Part shown: positions 7,616-17,881 of the stretch, piece after piece
Layout: every line of letters starts with the position of its first letter
Position numbering within the stretch: the first letter of the stretch is position 1
NCBI RefSeq assembly: GCF_007671655.1
Contig: NZ_VCGX01000001.1
Location: forward strand, 549,917 to 613,916
Origin: Marinobacter piscis
Lineage (GTDB): Bacteria > Pseudomonadota > Gammaproteobacteria > Pseudomonadales > Oleiphilaceae
Length of the DNA stretch: 64,000 bases
Direction of reading: 5' to 3'
Notes under the pieces: model-generated
Databases searched by the model: none
The model's input: only the letters and a program-made list of their open reading frames with translations
What the model was told of the DNA's origin: nothing
Position numbers and translations under genes: made by a program

Positions 7616-10204
7616 ATGAGTGAAGCGCCTGTATTACACACCAGTCTCAGCATTTCCGGCGCCACCTGCCAGGGCTGCGCGAAAAAAATTCGCAATGCTC
7701 TGGAGCCGCTGACCGGAGATACGGAGCTGGTGGAGGTTAACCTGGACGATCAGACGGTGGCGCTGCCAGAAGGTATAAACACCTCGGAAGCGGCCCGGGC
7801 TGTGACGGAAGCCGGCTATCCGGCCGAGCCGCTGAGTGAAGCCGGGACGTCTGGGAAATCAGTGGAAGCGGCTGAACAATCAACTGCGCAGACGCACGAG
7901 ACAGACAGTGCGCCGGAAGAGCCACCCGCCCCACCTGAGGGCGACGACCAGGTAAACCTGGCGGTCACCGGGGCTACCTGTGCTTCTTGTGTCAACACAA
8001 TTGAGAAGGCACTGAAGTCTGTGCCCGGCGTTACCCACGCCCACATGAACCTGGCGGACAACACCGCCACGGCCACGGGAGCGTCTGATGCTCAGGCTTT
8101 GATCAAGGCGGTGGAGAGCTCCGGTTACGGTGCCAGTGTGATCGAAGATGCGGACGCCGCCGATGAGCAGAAACAGGCTGAGGACAAAAAACAATACCGG
8201 ACCCTGATGGTGAAAATGGCCATCAGTCTGGGTCTGGGCGTAGGCATGATGGTCTGGGGCATGGGCTTTGGCTCCATGACGGTGACCGATGCAAACCAGG
8301 GCACCTGGCTTGTTCTCGGTCTGATCACGCTGGCGGTAATGGCCGGCACCGGTGGGCACTTCTTCACCGGCGCCTGGAAAGCGTTCCGGCATCATAATGC
8401 CAATATGGACACGCTGATTGCCCTGGGTACGGGTACCGCCTGGCTGTATTCCATAACCGTGGTGAGTATTCCCGAGGCTTTGCCGGAAATGGCCCGGCAT
8501 GTGTACTTTGAAGCCTCGGCCATGATCATTGCTCTGATCAACCTGGGCCAGGCACTGGAGCTGCGGGCGAAAGGCAAAACCTCCGAGGCCGTGCGCCGGT
8601 TGCTGGACCTGAGAGCGAAAACCGCACGGGTTATACGGGACGGCCACGAACAGGACATTCCGGTAGAAGATGTACGCAAGGGTGATCATATCCGCGTGCG
8701 GCCGGGTGAAAACCTGCCTGTTGATGGCCGGGTGATTGAGGGCAGCACCCGCATTGACGAAAGCATGCTGACCGGTGAGCCCATGCCGGTGACCAAAGCC
8801 GTGGATGACAACGTATCCGCCGGCACTCTCAATACCCACGGTGGTATTGTTTATGAAGCGACTCACGTGGGCAGCGAAACCGCGCTGGCACAGATTATCC
8901 ATCTGGTGAAGAAAGCCCAGGGCTCCAAGCCCGCGATCGGGCGGTTGGCCGATAAAATATCGTCGGTATTCGTGCCCAGCGTTATGCTGATAGCCATTGC
9001 CTCCGCACTGGTCTGGTACAACGTCGGGCCGGAGCCTGCCGTTGTGCATATGATGGTTGCAGCTACCACGGTACTGATCATTGCCTGCCCTTGTGCCCTC
9101 GGCCTGGCCACGCCCATGTCGGTGATGGTCGGTGTTGGTAAAGCGGCGGAGTATGGGGCACTGATTCGCCAGGGCGATGCACTGCAAACCGCAGGCAAGC
9201 TGGACCTGGTGATTCTCGATAAAACCGGCACCATCACCGAAGGCCATCCGGCGGTCACCAGCGTGCACTCAGTGGAGGGTGATGAGCAGCAGTTACTGGC
9301 GCTGGCGGCCGGGCTGGAGCAACACTCTGAACACCCACTGGCCGAAGCGATTGTTAATCACGCCAAAGAGCTGAACGCAGAGCCATTGAAAGTCACTGGC
9401 TTTGAAGCTCTGAATGGCAAAGGCGTGGCCGGGCAATTCGAAGGCGAACCGGTTCGCCTGGGCAACCGTCGCTGGCTCGAGGCCGAAGGCCTGTCACTGG
9501 ACGGCCTGAGCGACGCGGAACACGCCATTACCGAGCAGGCAGGCACGCCACTGTTTCTGGCCCACGGCACGAAACTGCTGGGTGTGCTGGGCGTTGCCGA
9601 CGCTATCAAAGCCGATTCCGAGGCGGCCATCCAGCGCCTCCATGACGCCGGTATACGGGTGATGATGGTCACTGGTGACATCAGTGCCACCGCCCGGGCC
9701 ATTTCTGCCAAGACCGGCATAGATGACTACCGCGCCGAAGTTCTCCCGGAAGACAAGGCGGACGTGGTTAACGAAATGCGCAGCAAAGGCTATACCGTCG
9801 CCATGGTGGGCGACGGTATTAACGACGCCCCGGCCCTGGCCGCTTCCGATGTCGGCTTTGCCATAGGCACAGGTACAGACGTTGCCATCGAAAGTGCCGC
9901 CATCACCCTGATGCGGGGTTCTCTGCACGGTGTACCGGATGCCATTGAGGTGTCCCGGGCCACGGTGAAAAACATCTACCAGAACCTTTTTGGCGCCTTC
10001 ATATACAACACCCTGGGTATTCCCATCGCAGCGGGCCTGCTGTACCCGGTCTGGGGTATTCTGATGAGCCCGATCTTTGCCGGTGCCGCCATGTCGCTGT
10101 CCTCGGTCACTGTTGTTACCAACGCCAACCGGCTGCGCCTGTTCAAAACCAGCGGCAAACCGGCTACAACACAAAGCCCGGAAGCAAACGAGGAGAGGAA
10201 CTGA
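7616..10204 (+). CDS. copA: CopA-type copper-exporting P1B ATPase
   Basis: An 862-residue P1B-type ATPase that pumps Cu(I) out of the cytoplasm. It has two N-terminal heavy-metal-associated domains (CQGC near 20 and CASC near 122) joined by an acidic, Pro-rich linker, eight membrane segments, the transmembrane metal motif CPC ([13 protein letters not shown] near 495), the phosphorylation motif DKTGT near 540, and the hinge [11 protein letters not shown] near 735. It sits directly after the MerR-type regulator and overlaps the next small gene by 1 bp. The first HMA domain is more divergent than the second. Confidence 0.95.
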   Translation: MSEAPVLHTSLSISGATCQGCAKKIRNALEPLTGDTELVEVNLDDQTVALPEGINTSEAARAVTEAGYPAEPLSEAGTSGKSVEAAEQSTAQTHETDSAPEEPPAPPEGDDQVNLAVTGATCASCVNTIEKALKSVPGVTHAHMNLADNTATATGASDAQALIKAVESSGYGASVIEDADAADEQKQAEDKKQYRTLMVKMAISLGLGVGMMVWGMGFGSMTVTDANQGTWLVLGLITLAVMAGTGGHFFTGAWKAFRHHNANMDTLIALGTGTAWLYSITVVSIPEALPEMARHVYFEASAMIIALINLGQALELRAKGKTSEAVRRLLDLRAKTARVIRDGHEQDIPVEDVRKGDHIRVRPGENLPVDGRVIEGSTRIDESMLTGEPMPVTKAVDDNVSAGTLNTHGGIVYEATHVGSETALAQIIHLVKKAQGSKPAIGRLADKISSVFVPSVMLIAIASALVWYNVGPEPAVVHMMVAATTVLIIACPCALGLATPMSVMVGVGKAAEYGALIRQGDALQTAGKLDLVILDKTGTITEGHPAVTSVHSVEGDEQQLLALAAGLEQHSEHPLAEAIVNHAKELNAEPLKVTGFEALNGKGVAGQFEGEPVRLGNRRWLEAEGLSLDGLSDAEHAITEQAGTPLFLAHGTKLLGVLGVADAIKADSEAAIQRLHDAGIRVMMVTGDISATARAISAKTGIDDYRAEVLPEDKADVVNEMRSKGYTVAMVGDGINDAPALAASDVGFAIGTGTDVAIESAAITLMRGSLHGVPDAIEVSRATVKNIYQNLFGAFIYNTLGIPIAAGLLYPVWGILMSPIFAGAAMSLSSVTVVTNANRLRLFKTSGKPATTQSPEANEERN

Positions 10205-10320
10205 TGGTTGCTATACTGGTCAATATCGGTGGCCTTGCTCTGATGGCCGCCACAGTCTGGTGGTTCTGGCTTTCGTCATCGGATAACGACACGTCTGCAC
10301 ACGATCACAGCCACCACTGA
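10204..10320 (+). CDS. 38-residue membrane peptide with His-rich C-terminus in the copper operon
   Basis: The ATG shares one base with the copA stop (TGATG), which suggests translational coupling. The 38 residues comprise one hydrophobic helix ([18 protein letters not shown], then WWFWL) and a short polar tail ending AHDHSHH. The helix looks like the membrane anchor found at the N-terminus of some cupredoxin-like proteins, but no cupredoxin domain follows. The His-rich tail could bind copper near the CopA pump. No family is recognised; function is inferred from context only. Confidence 0.65.
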   Translation: MVAILVNIGGLALMAATVWWFWLSSSDNDTSAHDHSHH

Positions 10321-10344
10321 ATACGACACCAAAGAGAGAAAACC

Positions 10345-10794
10345 ATGAAAAAATCTATGCTCGGAATGGCCCTTGTCGCCGCCCTCGGCTATGCCAGCCC
10401 TTTACTGGCCGCCGGCGCTGCCCAGAGTATCCATGTGTACAAGTCACCCACCTGCGGCTGCTGTACAGCCTGGGTCGATCACCTTGAAAACAACGGCTTT
10501 GATGTGGAAACCACTGACACCCAGAACATGAATCGCGTCAAAATCGAGGCCGGACTCACCCGCAACCTGGCCAGCTGCCACACCGCGTTTGTAGGCGATT
10601 ACGTCATCGAAGGCCATGTGCCGGCAGACGATATCCACCAACTGCTGGCCGACGCTCCGCAAGCAACAGGCCTTGCAGTGCCGGGCATGCCGGTTGGCTC
10701 ACCGGGTATGGAAATGGGCGATCGCAAAGACCACTACCAAGTACTCATGTTCAACAAAAAGGGCCAGACCAGGGTTTATTCAGAGCACAACTGA
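10345..10794 (+). CDS. DUF411 (CopG-like) periplasmic copper-resistance protein
   Basis: A 149-residue exported protein: signal peptide about 1-22 (ending LLAAG), then a DUF411 domain with the hallmark SPTCGCCTAWVDHL motif, and a further Cys in NLASCHTAFVGDYVIEGHVP. Proteins of this family (CopG) bind copper in the periplasm through such cysteines and accompany copper-efflux genes. It is the last gene of the merR-copA module, 24 bp after the small peptide gene. Palindromic copy 2 starts 22 bp after its stop. Confidence 0.88.
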   Translation: MKKSMLGMALVAALGYASPLLAAGAAQSIHVYKSPTCGCCTAWVDHLENNGFDVETTDTQNMNRVKIEAGLTRNLASCHTAFVGDYVIEGHVPADDIHQLLADAPQATGLAVPGMPVGSPGMEMGDRKDHYQVLMFNKKGQTRVYSEHN

Positions 10795-10816
10795 AAAATA
10801 CTGGAAAGCCAGATCA

Positions 10817-10928
10817 GGACAGTCAGGTGAGGCACTGTCACAGACTGTTGGAGGCCATGGATGGCCGGAAACAAGCGTACAGGGACGTACTTGCAGCGTG
10901 TCTGTGACAGTGCCTCACCTGACTGTCC
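10817..10928. repeat. Palindromic element family, copy 2 (112 bp, inverted orientation)
   Basis: Arms 10817-10845 and 10900-10928 are perfectly complementary over 29 bp. Read on the minus strand, the centre begins ACGCTG, carries TACGTCCCTGTACGCTTG (10889 to 10872), then after exactly 10 bp TCCATGGC (10861 to 10854), the same motifs and spacing as copy 1. The arm sequence is different from copy 1. It sits in the 242-bp gap between the DUF411 gene and ycaO, where it may also act on transcript ends, though no T-tract follows. Confidence 0.82.
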
Positions 10929-11036
10929 GTAAATCCCGGCTAAACAGCTCGCCCCAAAATACAATCCACGCTGGCCCCCAGACCTAACCCCTGCTAGCAT
11001 CGCCGAACATTTTTTAGCCAATGGCGAGCACGAACC

Positions 11037-12785
11037 ATGACCAAAACCTACATTCCGGGCAAAGACGAAGCCCTGGAGAACACCCTTGAAAAAATCGGGG
11101 GTGCCATACGTGCCCTTGGCTACAATATTATCGAGGCCCGCTGGCTAAACCCTGCCCCTTATATCTGGTCTGTCCATATACGTGACGAAGACTGCCCCCA
11201 GGTGTTTTCCAATGGCAAAGGGGCCAGCCGCAACGCAGCCCTGGCAAGCGCCTACGGCGAACTGATCGAACGGCTTTCAACCCGTTACCTCTTTGCCGAC
11301 TTCATGCTCGACCCGGTCATGGAAGAATACGGCTACGTACACCAGCCTGATGAAAAATGGTTTGAACTGGATGAGGAGCAATGGCCGGAAGGCCTGCTGG
11401 ATGATCGCTGGAAAGAACTCTATGTAAACCATCAGGATCTGGTGCCGGCACAACTGGCCGATATGAACGGCGGCGGCACCGGCAAAGGCCTCTGCGCGCT
11501 GCCCTACGTGCGCCAGAGTGATGGCGAAACCGTGTATGTTCCCATGAGCATGATTGCCAACCTGTTTGTATCCAACGGCATGAGTGCTGGCAACAATCGC
11601 GAAGAAGCGATTGTACAAAGCCTGTCGGAACTGTTTGAACGGGCCATCAAAACCCGCATCATTGCCGACGCCATTGCCCTGCCCGAAGTCCCCGCCGAGG
11701 TTCTGTCCCGCTTTCCACACATTGTCGAAGGTATCCGCGCCCTGGAAGAGGCCGGTTTCGGGATCCGCGTTCTGGATGCATCTCTGGGCGGCAAATACCC
11801 GGTTATGTGCATTGTGCTCATGCACCCGGATGGCGGGGCCTATGCCTGCTTTGGCGGCCATCCCACGTTTGAAGTGGCACTGGAACGCACGCTGACCGAG
11901 CTGGTTCAGGGCCGCGCACTGGATGAACTGGAAGGCTTCCCTCCGCCCACCACCGATATGGACATGGTCGACGAACCCCATAATCTGGAACTGCACTTTA
12001 TCGACGCCAGCGGCTATGTCAGCTGGGCGTTCCTAAGTGATGAGCCGGATATAGAGTTTGCTGACTGGGACGCCAACAGCCCCTGGGCCAGTGATAACAA
12101 GACTGCCTGTACTCAGATGATGGATCTGATTCACAGCGAAGGCCACGAGATCTACATTGCAGAGCATACCGATCTGGGGGCCTTCGCCTGCCGGATTCTG
12201 ATCCCGGGCTTCTCCGACATCTACCTTCCGGACGAGCTGATTCTGAATAACAACAACGCCAGCCTGCCGGTAAGACCCGTGCTCTACAACCTGCAAAATG
12301 CCGGCGAATCCGGCTGGCTGCACCTGTTGGAAACCCTCGAAGGCCACCACGTCAATGATCAGATGCGGGTGCTTGAATGGGCCGGCATTGTGGGTGACAG
12401 CAGTCGCTGGGGCCGTTTGCGGGTTGGCGAATTCAAAGTCTGGATACTGCTGGCACTGAACGACCTGGAAGGTGCTTTTGAATTACTGCCCCCGGTACTG
12501 GCGTCAGGCGACCTGAATGAGACTGATCGCCGGGAGTACGCGGCTCTGCACGCGGTTCTTGAGCTTTATCTGGCCACAGACGACATTGCCCCTTACCGTC
12601 GCAGCCTGGATTATTATCACGGCCAACAGCGGGTAGACCTGGCTCTGGACTGGATAACCGGTGAGCAGCGGTTCCCGGGCCTCGCGGCCATGCCGCCGGC
12701 TGCTCCTACAGAAGGCCACCGCAAACTTCTGGAAGGCTACCGCAAGGTACTGGAGGGTCAGAATGCAGCCCAAAACCTGGCGTAA
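11037..12785 (+). CDS. ycaO: YcaO-family protein (E. coli YcaO type)
   Basis: A 582-residue protein that matches E. coli YcaO in length and along its whole sequence, for example MTKTYIPGKDEALENTL at the start, WSVHIRDEDCP, NGKGASRNAALASAYGE and NLFVSNGMSAGNNREEA. YcaO enzymes use ATP to activate backbone amides; E. coli YcaO is tied to beta-methylthiolation of ribosomal protein S12 with RimO. The N-terminal two-thirds hold the YcaO ATP-binding domain, and the C-terminal part the helical TPR-like region. It stands alone, 70 bp before rnb. Confidence 0.92.
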   Translation: MTKTYIPGKDEALENTLEKIGGAIRALGYNIIEARWLNPAPYIWSVHIRDEDCPQVFSNGKGASRNAALASAYGELIERLSTRYLFADFMLDPVMEEYGYVHQPDEKWFELDEEQWPEGLLDDRWKELYVNHQDLVPAQLADMNGGGTGKGLCALPYVRQSDGETVYVPMSMIANLFVSNGMSAGNNREEAIVQSLSELFERAIKTRIIADAIALPEVPAEVLSRFPHIVEGIRALEEAGFGIRVLDASLGGKYPVMCIVLMHPDGGAYACFGGHPTFEVALERTLTELVQGRALDELEGFPPPTTDMDMVDEPHNLELHFIDASGYVSWAFLSDEPDIEFADWDANSPWASDNKTACTQMMDLIHSEGHEIYIAEHTDLGAFACRILIPGFSDIYLPDELILNNNNASLPVRPVLYNLQNAGESGWLHLLETLEGHHVNDQMRVLEWAGIVGDSSRWGRLRVGEFKVWILLALNDLEGAFELLPPVLASGDLNETDRREYAALHAVLELYLATDDIAPYRRSLDYYHGQQRVDLALDWITGEQRFPGLAAMPPAAPTEGHRKLLEGYRKVLEGQNAAQNLA

Positions 12786-12855
12786 CGGGTCTGACTCACA
12801 TCGCCATAACCGTTATACTCCGGTTTATCATTCATTTTCTCAGCCAGGTTAACCC

Positions 12856-14835
12856 ATGCTCAACGCCGACGCTCTCAGCCAGTTGCGCCAGCTAAAGTCA
12901 GACATTGAGGAAAACAAAGTCGTTTTCCCCGGAACGGTGAAAGCCACAAATGGCCGCTTCGGATTCGTCGCACTGGACGAAGGACGGGATGTATTCCTGC
13001 CTCCCGAAGAAATGCAAAAAGTACTCCCGGGTGACAGAGTTCAGGTCACCGAACAGGAAGTGGACAAAGGCAAAACCCAGGGTGTGGTCGACGAGCTGAT
13101 CGAAAGCCGGCTGAGTACGTTTGTCGGGCGCTACCTGGTAAAAGGCAAAGGGCATTTTGTGGTGCCCGAAACACCGGGAATCAATCGCTGGATATTCATA
13201 CCGCCCAAAGAGCGCATGAATGCCCAGCCAGACGACTACCTGTACTGCTGTATCCATAAACACCCGATCAAAGACGGAAAGGGTCAGGCAAAAGTCCTGC
13301 GGGTAATTGGCAAAGCCGGTGACCCGGGCATTGAGCGTGCCCTTACACTGGCGACGTTTGACCTTTCAGATGAATGGCCGGAGCCGGTTGTGAAACAGGC
13401 TGAAAGCCTGGATGAAGCAGCCATCAAGGCACTCGAAGCCGGACGTGAAGACCGTACCGACCGGGCGTATGTCACCATCGACAGCCCGGCCACCCAGGAC
13501 ATGGACGACGCTTTGCTTGCCGAACCCAATGCCACCGGCTGGGCCTTATCCATCGCCATTGCCGACCCGGCCGCGGTTATTGAACCAGGCAGCGCAGCCG
13601 AGCAGGAAGCTTTCCGTCGCGCAACCGCCATCTACTTCCCGGGCGAACCCCTGCCCATGCTCCCCGACACCATCAGCACACGACTGTGCTCGCTGATACC
13701 GGACACCAATCGCCTGGTCCTGGTCTGCGATCTGCAGGTGAACAATGACGGCAGTCTGGGAGACTACAGCTTCCATCAGGCGGTGATCCGCTCCCGCGCC
13801 AAGCTCAACTACGAGTTGGTCTGTAATCTTATAGAAGGGCGCGAAGACGAAGACATCAAAGCGTTGCCGGACTCTGTTACCAACAGTCTGGATCAGCTGC
13901 ATCAGGTCGCTACGGCACTGCGCAAGTGGCGCAGCGACAATGCCTTGCTCAGTGGTGACCGGCCCGAGTTCCGGTTGCGCCTGGATGAAAACCGACGCAT
14001 TCGCGCCATTGAGTCTTCCGTGCAGACGGAAGCCCACCGCGTGGTGGAAGAGTGCATGGTTGCTGCTAACCGGTGCGCCGCAGATTTTCTGGCCAAACAC
14101 CCTTCGGGCCTGTTTATCCAGCACCCGGGGCTTCGCGCCGACCGCATCAACAACATTAAATCCCTGCTTGAAGCCTATGCTCCGCACCTGGCGCATATTG
14201 ATGCGTCAGAGCCTGAAGGCTTCAAGACACTGATGAGAGAAACCTCGGAGCTGGAAGCAGAGGTACCGGTCAAAACCATTCTCTCACGCCAGCTGGCCCG
14301 GGCAGAACTGGCGTTTACCCCGGCACCGCATCAGGGCATGGGGCTGAGCGCCTATACTACGTTCACGTCGCCGTTACGAAAGTATTCTGACCTGTACGTT
14401 CATCGGATGATCAAGGCGGCACTCTGGGATGCGCCCATGAATGCGCTGACCAACGAGCAGTTGTCAGCACTGCAAAACACCCAGATCAAAGCACGCCAGG
14501 CTGCCAACAGCCTGGAAGCCTGGCTCAAGAGCGATTTTGCAAAAACTCTGGGTGATGCGCCCATGGCTGGCATCATCAGCCGCACCGTTCCTGCCGGCTT
14601 TTTTGTACGCCTGGACAGCAACGGTCTGGAAGGCTTTGTGAGCTGCAAGGACCTCCAGGGCAAATACGGCTTTGATCCGGTTACTCTGCGTCTGCGGCAT
14701 AATAAAAACGGGCGTATTTTTCAGCTGGATCAGGTGGTGAAAGTCCGCTTTGCAGGTGTGGATGAAGAGCGCCGGCAGATCAATTTCAAACTGGTGGAAG
14801 CTGAAGAAGTAACGAACAGCAACGGCGACCGCTAA
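12856..14835 (+). CDS. rnb: Exoribonuclease II
   Basis: A 659-residue RNase II-family enzyme that degrades RNA processively 3' to 5'. N-terminal cold-shock domains (about 20-170) precede the catalytic RNB domain, with its acidic metal-binding motif VTIDSPATQDMDDAL near 208-222 and the late motif YTTFTSPLRKYSDLYVHRM near 500. An S1 domain (about 570-650, ISRTVPAGFFVRLDSNGLEGFV) closes the protein. The length fits RNase II (644 in E. coli) and is too short for RNase R. Confidence 0.92.
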   Translation: MLNADALSQLRQLKSDIEENKVVFPGTVKATNGRFGFVALDEGRDVFLPPEEMQKVLPGDRVQVTEQEVDKGKTQGVVDELIESRLSTFVGRYLVKGKGHFVVPETPGINRWIFIPPKERMNAQPDDYLYCCIHKHPIKDGKGQAKVLRVIGKAGDPGIERALTLATFDLSDEWPEPVVKQAESLDEAAIKALEAGREDRTDRAYVTIDSPATQDMDDALLAEPNATGWALSIAIADPAAVIEPGSAAEQEAFRRATAIYFPGEPLPMLPDTISTRLCSLIPDTNRLVLVCDLQVNNDGSLGDYSFHQAVIRSRAKLNYELVCNLIEGREDEDIKALPDSVTNSLDQLHQVATALRKWRSDNALLSGDRPEFRLRLDENRRIRAIESSVQTEAHRVVEECMVAANRCAADFLAKHPSGLFIQHPGLRADRINNIKSLLEAYAPHLAHIDASEPEGFKTLMRETSELEAEVPVKTILSRQLARAELAFTPAPHQGMGLSAYTTFTSPLRKYSDLYVHRMIKAALWDAPMNALTNEQLSALQNTQIKARQAANSLEAWLKSDFAKTLGDAPMAGIISRTVPAGFFVRLDSNGLEGFVSCKDLQGKYGFDPVTLRLRHNKNGRIFQLDQVVKVRFAGVDEERRQINFKLVEAEEVTNSNGDR

Positions 14836-14856
14836 CGCGGACGCCGTCTACTTCCC

Positions 14857-15750
14857 CTATGGGCGGAGCATTTCTTCAAGACGGGCGTCCTTGGCCCGCC
14901 ACTGCTCTGCCAGCCAGTTCTTTACGTTACGCCTGTGCTCGGCGTCGGTTGAATAATCCCGCCCTTTCAGGTGCTCGGGAATGGTATGCGTGTGAATATC
15001 CATTCTCACTTCCTGCACCCGGCCACACATAAAATCCCAGAATGACGGCGCCCCGGCCGGATAAGCAATGGTTACATCCACCAGCGTCTCGATTGAATCG
15101 CCCATGGCATCGAGAACAAACGCTGCACCACCGGCTTTTGGCGTAAGCAGGTGGGTGTATGAAGATTTTTGCTTGTCGTGCTTGGCCTGAGTAAAACGTG
15201 TGCCCTCTACAAAATTCATCACGCTCACCGGCGTGTACCGGAACTTCTCACAGGCGCGGCGCGTGGCCTTCAGATCTTCCCCGCGTTTCTCCGGATGCTT
15301 CACCAGATATTCCCGGGTGTAACGCTTCATGAACGGAAAATCCAGTCCCCACCAGGCAAGTCCGATAACAGGCACCCAGATAAGTTGCTGCTTAAGGAAG
15401 AACTTGAGGAAAGGGGCCCGCCGGTTGAACACCCGCTGCATGGCAAAAATATCCACCCAGCTCTGGTGATTACTCAGCACCAGGTACCAACTTTCACGGC
15501 GCAGCTTTTCCGCCCCCGTAACCTGCCACCGGGTGCCGTGGGTCAGCTTCATCCAGCCGGTATTACACGCCACCCAGGATTCCGAAACCCAGATGATTGC
15601 CCGGGTACACAGCACCCGGAAGCCTTTGTGGGGAATGACTAGCTTCAAAAGTGCCGGTATGTACAGTAGCAGGCACCAGAAAAGCGTGTTGATGGCGAGC
15701 AGAATAGAGTTGAGCACGCCAATAAGGGGAGCGGGTAAGAAGCTGAGCAT
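14857..15750 (-). CDS. YihG-like acyltransferase (PlsC family)
   Basis: A 297-residue membrane-associated acyltransferase. One or two hydrophobic segments lie at the N-terminus (about 8-40); the PlsC domain follows with the catalytic HX4D motif NHQSWVD near 93 and the substrate motif FVEGTRFT near 180. The architecture fits YihG/YihG-like 1-acylglycerol-3-phosphate acyltransferases acting at the inner membrane on lysophosphatidic acid. It is convergent with rnb and divergent from tpx. Confidence 0.86.
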   Translation of the reverse strand: MLSFLPAPLIGVLNSILLAINTLFWCLLLYIPALLKLVIPHKGFRVLCTRAIIWVSESWVACNTGWMKLTHGTRWQVTGAEKLRRESWYLVLSNHQSWVDIFAMQRVFNRRAPFLKFFLKQQLIWVPVIGLAWWGLDFPFMKRYTREYLVKHPEKRGEDLKATRRACEKFRYTPVSVMNFVEGTRFTQAKHDKQKSSYTHLLTPKAGGAAFVLDAMGDSIETLVDVTIAYPAGAPSFWDFMCGRVQEVRMDIHTHTIPEHLKGRDYSTDAEHRRNVKNWLAEQWRAKDARLEEMLRP

Positions 15751-15884
15751 GTTGTTCCTGTTATGATTATTTCACCGATGGTACGCAATCATACCAATCA
15801 ACCCCGGCGAAGGGCATCGGAATAAACAAAATGGTGTAAGCTGTTAATGCACATTGCTTTTACAACAAATGAAAGGAGCACGTT

Positions 15885-16382
15885 ATGAGCACAGTCACAC
15901 TCGATGGTAACCCTATTGAACTGGGTGGCACGTTCCCGCAGAACGGCGACACAGTTCCGGCTTTTACCCTCACCAACAGCAGTCTGGAAGAGGTAACGCT
16001 CGATAGCTGGGCCGGCAAACGTAAAATCCTGAACATCATTCCCAGTATCGACACAGGCGTCTGCGCCGCCTCAACCCGTAAGTTCAATGAAAAAGCCGGC
16101 GCTCTGGATAACACTGTCGTGTTGGTTATTTCCGCCGACCTGCCCTTTGCGGCGGCCAGGTTCTGTGGCGCTGAAGGACTGCAAAATGTTGTTACGCTCT
16201 CCACTTTCCGCAATACCGGTTTTCAGAAAGACTATGGCGTTGCTATTCAGGACGGCCCGCTGGCCGGCCTCTGTGGCCGTGCGGTCGTAGTTCTGGATGA
16301 AAACAACAAGGTTATCCACAGCCAGCTCGTCAGTGAAATCCACGACGAGCCAGACTATGATGCTGCCCTGAAAGCACTGTAA
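15885..16382 (+). CDS. tpx: Thiol peroxidase Tpx
   Basis: A 165-residue atypical 2-Cys peroxiredoxin that reduces alkyl hydroperoxides using thioredoxin. The peroxidatic Cys is in [18 protein letters not shown] (about residue 60) and the resolving Cys in [14 protein letters not shown] (about 94), the Tpx spacing. It has a good ribosome binding site (AAAGGAGC), stands alone, and is followed by a GC-rich hairpin without a T-tract. Confidence 0.95.
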   Translation: MSTVTLDGNPIELGGTFPQNGDTVPAFTLTNSSLEEVTLDSWAGKRKILNIIPSIDTGVCAASTRKFNEKAGALDNTVVLVISADLPFAAARFCGAEGLQNVVTLSTFRNTGFQKDYGVAIQDGPLAGLCGRAVVVLDENNKVIHSQLVSEIHDEPDYDAALKAL

Positions 16383-16400
16383 AAAACCATCAACCGGTTT

Positions 16401-16434
16401 CTGGCCCGGCGAGACAACATGCCTCCCGGGCCAG
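16401..16434 (+). terminator. Possible terminator hairpin after tpx
   Basis: A 9-bp stem (CTGGCCCGG with CCGGGCCAG) and 16-base loop lie 19 bp after the tpx stop. No T-tract follows, so an intrinsic terminator is uncertain. Confidence 0.4.
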
Positions 16435-16492
16435 CTTCAAAAACTGTTAGACTCCTGCCTCCACACCTGAATCAAGGCGCAACCCCGGACCC

Positions 16493-17815
16493 GTGAGCAA
16501 TCCCATCGAAAATACCAGCCTGGCCCGCCAGCTCTATGCCATGACCTGGCCCATGCTGTTTGGCGCACTCTCGCTGATGACCTTCCAGCTCGCAGACAGT
16601 GCCTTCATTGGTCAGCTTGGCCGGGACCCTCTGGCAGCGCTCGGTTTCACACTCCCGATGCAACAGCTCATCATCGGACTGCAGGTAGGGCTGGGCATTG
16701 CCACAACCGCGATTATTTCGCGCACTCTCGGTATCGGTGATCAGCTTCGGGCCTTCCGCCTCGGAGGCCTGGTTATTACGGTGGGCAGCACGCTGGTGTT
16801 CATACTCTGTGCTGCCCTGTGGCTATTACAAAGCCCTGTGATGCATGCTCTGGGGGCGGACGACTCACTGCTCCCTCTGGTTCGCAGTTACTGGGTGCCC
16901 TGGCTTCTCTCCGCATGGATCGGAGCCTTCCTTTACTTTGGCTATTCTATTTGCCGCTCCCATGGCGACACAAAACTGCCGGGTTATATGATGGTCGCCA
17001 CCAGCCTCACCAACATTGCTCTGGACCCACTCTATATTTTTGTTTTTGGCTGGGGCCTGCCAGGTGCTGCCTGGGCTACCGTCACCTCGTTCGGAATCGG
17101 TTGTCTGGTTATTTACCGGAAGCTGCTCAAGCGCGGCTGGGCACGCTTTGACCTGCGACAGCTTGCCCTGGGCCGTGCTCTCAAGCAGCTCAACAGCATT
17201 ATGGCGCCCGCTATGGTCAGTCAGCTTATGCCTCCGGTTTCCTCCATGCTGGCCACAGCTCTGGTTGCAGGTTTTGGCTCTGCTGCGGTGGCTGCCTGGG
17301 GACTGGGCACACGCCTGGAGTTCTTCTCCATCGTGGTTGTGTTGGCGCTCACCATGTCCCTGCCACCCATGATCGGACATATGTTGGGTGCGGGTGATAT
17401 TGAAAAAATTCGCAAGCTGGTCCGGCTGGCCGTGCGCTTTGTGGTGGTCTGGCAGCTGGCAATCGGCCTGATCTGGCTGATTGCTTCAGGCGTGGTATCG
17501 GAGCTGTTCAGCAGTGACCAACAGGTTCAGGAGGTGCTGGCTGCCTACCTTGTTCGGGTGCCTCTCAGCTATAGTGGTCTGGGGGTGTGTATGCTTATGG
17601 TATCGGCCTGCAATGCACTTGGCCTTGCCATGAGGGCACTCCTGATATCAACATTGCGGTTGTTTCTGTGCTTTCTGCCCTTGCTCTGGCTGGGCAGCCA
17701 GATTAACGGGATTGACGGCCTGATGAGCGGTGCCCTGGTGGGCAACCTGTTTGCGGGCCTCATGGCCTACCGGTTTTACCGCCTGGGCATGGAGAAGCTT
17801 CGCGCGCCCGGATAA
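16493..17815 (+). CDS. MATE-family efflux transporter (DinF type)
   Basis: A 440-residue membrane protein of the MATE family with about 12 hydrophobic segments in two halves, typical of cation-coupled multidrug exporters. Family signatures include LARQLYAMTWPMLFGALS at the start, DPLAALGFTLPMQQLIIGLQVGLGIATTA, and YLVRVPLSYSGLGVCMLMVSACNALG late in the protein. The similarity is to the DinF branch. Translation probably starts at GTG 16493. Substrate unknown. Confidence 0.87.
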   Translation: MSNPIENTSLARQLYAMTWPMLFGALSLMTFQLADSAFIGQLGRDPLAALGFTLPMQQLIIGLQVGLGIATTAIISRTLGIGDQLRAFRLGGLVITVGSTLVFILCAALWLLQSPVMHALGADDSLLPLVRSYWVPWLLSAWIGAFLYFGYSICRSHGDTKLPGYMMVATSLTNIALDPLYIFVFGWGLPGAAWATVTSFGIGCLVIYRKLLKRGWARFDLRQLALGRALKQLNSIMAPAMVSQLMPPVSSMLATALVAGFGSAAVAAWGLGTRLEFFSIVVVLALTMSLPPMIGHMLGAGDIEKIRKLVRLAVRFVVVWQLAIGLIWLIASGVVSELFSSDQQVQEVLAAYLVRVPLSYSGLGVCMLMVSACNALGLAMRALLISTLRLFLCFLPLLWLGSQINGIDGLMSGALVGNLFAGLMAYRFYRLGMEKLRAPG

Positions 17816-17881
17816 CATTCAGATACAACATAGCCGGGTCAGCCTGTGCACGCCAGATTTGGCTTACGCAGATAAAGGTAA

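Noticed and set aside
7880..9268. Long antisense open frame opposite copA
   Set aside because: It lies entirely within the confident copA gene, has no family features, and its composition is that of a GC-rich shadow frame.
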